NCBI RefSeq assembly: GCF_030503875.2
Contig: NZ_CP129968.2
Location: forward strand, 2,196,001-2,260,000
Direction: 5' to 3'
DNA length: 64,000 nt
DNA from: Marivirga arenosa
GTDB taxonomy: Bacteria > Bacteroidota > Bacteroidia > Cytophagales > Cyclobacteriaceae
Within the stretch, counting starts at the first letter, position 1, and every line of letters begins with the position of its first letter. Position numbers and translations under genes: made by a program. The notes beneath the pieces were generated by a model. That model was not told the DNA's origin and did no database searches. It was given only the letters and a program-made list of their open reading frames with translations. Shown piece by piece: positions 63,195 to 64,000 of the stretch.

Positions 63195-64000
63195 ATGAGT
63201 TATTTTAATTCCATATTTCAATTACCTGATTTTGAAGCGTTGAAAGCAATGCAGCTTTTCATAAAGCATCATATCGAAGGTTTGATGATTGGTATGCATC
63301 AAAGTCCTAAATCTGGATTTGGAATTGAATTTAAGGAATACAGGAATTATACACCCGGTGATTCATTAAAGCAATTAGATTGGAAATATTTTGCCAGAAC
63401 TGATCATTATATGATCAAGGAAGCTGAAATGGAAAAGCAGCACGACTTCATATTTGTACTGGATAATAGCCTTTCTATGAATTTTGAATATAGCAAAAAT
63501 TCTAAATTTAATTGGGCCAGAACCTTAATTGCTGCTCTTGCATATATAGCTAATAATCAGTTTGATAAATATTATATTTTCAATCAAGATAATCCGCCAC
63601 AAGGCTTTGAAGAATTCCTTTATCGCTTGATTCATTTAGAAACTGAACAGAATATTGAGCTAAAGGATTTAAAGCCTCATTCTCAAATCAACAATAAAAA
63701 TACAGTATTCTTATTTACTGACGGATATGGTGAGCTTTCTCAGCTAAAAAGCTTGTTAAGTGATTGGTCAGTGGCATCAAAAGAGGTAATGCTCATTCAC
63801 CTTTTATTTGATAATGAAGAGAATTTAGATTTCGAAGGACAGTATTTTAGCTTTAAGGATTTAGAAAGCGAAGCTATAGTAGAAATAAATAAAAATGAAA
63901 GTAAGACTGAATATGTTGATAGAATTGCAAAATGGAAAGCTGAAATCAAACAAGAATGTGTGAAAAACGGAATCGTTTATTGGCAAATGAACGGTAAAGA
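63195..64000 (+). CDS. DUF58 protein, 5' part (continues beyond window)
   Basis: 268 codons are visible from the ATG at 63195 with no stop before the window end. The DUF58 signature is EFKEYRNYTPGDSLKQLDWKYFARTD; a VWA-like strand FIFVLDNSLSMNF (the MIDAS motif DxSxS reads D-N-S-L-S) follows. It is the usual partner of MoxR in a cell-envelope or stress complex. Confidence 0.9.
   Translation, partial: MSYFNSIFQLPDFEALKAMQLFIKHHIEGLMIGMHQSPKSGFGIEFKEYRNYTPGDSLKQLDWKYFARTDHYMIKEAEMEKQHDFIFVLDNSLSMNFEYSKNSKFNWARTLIAALAYIANNQFDKYYIFNQDNPPQGFEEFLYRLIHLETEQNIELKDLKPHSQINNKNTVFLFTDGYGELSQLKSLLSDWSVASKEVMLIHLLFDNEENLDFEGQYFSFKDLESEAIVEINKNESKTEYVDRIAKWKAEIKQECVKNGIVYWQMNGK

Overview
The window reads as a low-G+C (roughly one third by eye) Bacteroidota chromosome, most likely Cytophagales. 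The evidence is a secreted protease with a Por-type (T9SS) C-terminal sorting region, few Shine-Dalgarno sequences, a textbook Bacteroidota promoter (TTTG-N19-TATATTTG) in front of a tRNA-Thr, Wzc-type kinases of the Bacteroidota kind, and ExbB/ExbD/TonB genes beside a long TPR protein. The genus cannot be fixed from sequence reading alone.

Layout. (1) 0-1.4 kb: end of a DUF349 gene, tRNA-Thr(TGT), and a thioredoxin-fold protein lacking the first active-site Cys. (2) 1.6-35 kb: an exopolysaccharide/capsule locus. It opens with wza and wzc. A 2 kb gene-free, repeat-packed gap follows, then a winged-helix regulator. Next is a tightly overlapping set for a legionaminic/sialic-type nonulosonic acid (LegB-like dehydratase, NeuB, GNAT, NeuC, PIG-L deacetylase, CBS-nucleotidyltransferase, NeuA), then an O-acetyltransferase, a Wzx flippase, an unassigned GT-B-like protein, a PLP aminotransferase, a sulfotransferase and a GT2. 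A second CMP-sugar module comes next: DmpG-like aldolase fused to an unknown domain, CMP-nonulosonate synthetase, HAD phosphatase and a GT29-like sialyltransferase. The locus ends with a pyruvyltransferase, four GT4 enzymes, a Wzy-like polymerase, a GNAT and a polysaccharide deacetylase. (3) 35-39.3 kb, minus strand: 5-oxoprolinase genes pxpABC with an NRAMP-fold transporter lacking the metal-binding residues, and a redoxin. (4) 39.5-64 kb: housekeeping and envelope genes (mnmA, cvfB-like, YkgJ-like, holA), a TPR/plugless barrel/SPOR/ExbB/ExbD/TonB operon, folC, trmB, PAP2, an AstE-like peptidase, a PglC-like priming transferase, a response regulator whose phospho-Asp is Glu, an SDR, two secreted proteases, DUF4159, MoxR and the start of a DUF58 gene.

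How it fits together. Locus (2) can plausibly make an acidic polysaccharide carrying one or two CMP-activated ulosonic acids, with acetyl, sulfate and pyruvate decoration, assembled by a Wzx/Wzy route and exported through Wza/Wzc. No priming phosphoglycosyl transferase lies inside the locus. The only one seen is 20 kb away.

The non-coding DNA is unusually rich in structured repeats. Five hairpins (5.3-6.5 kb) have different 9-bp arms but conserved loop ends. A hairpin plus ACCACAAAG-type element occurs eight times between 28.2 and 33.8 kb, often in facing pairs at gene ends. Other dispersed families are present, some nested in one another. No transposase, integrase or CRISPR array is visible.
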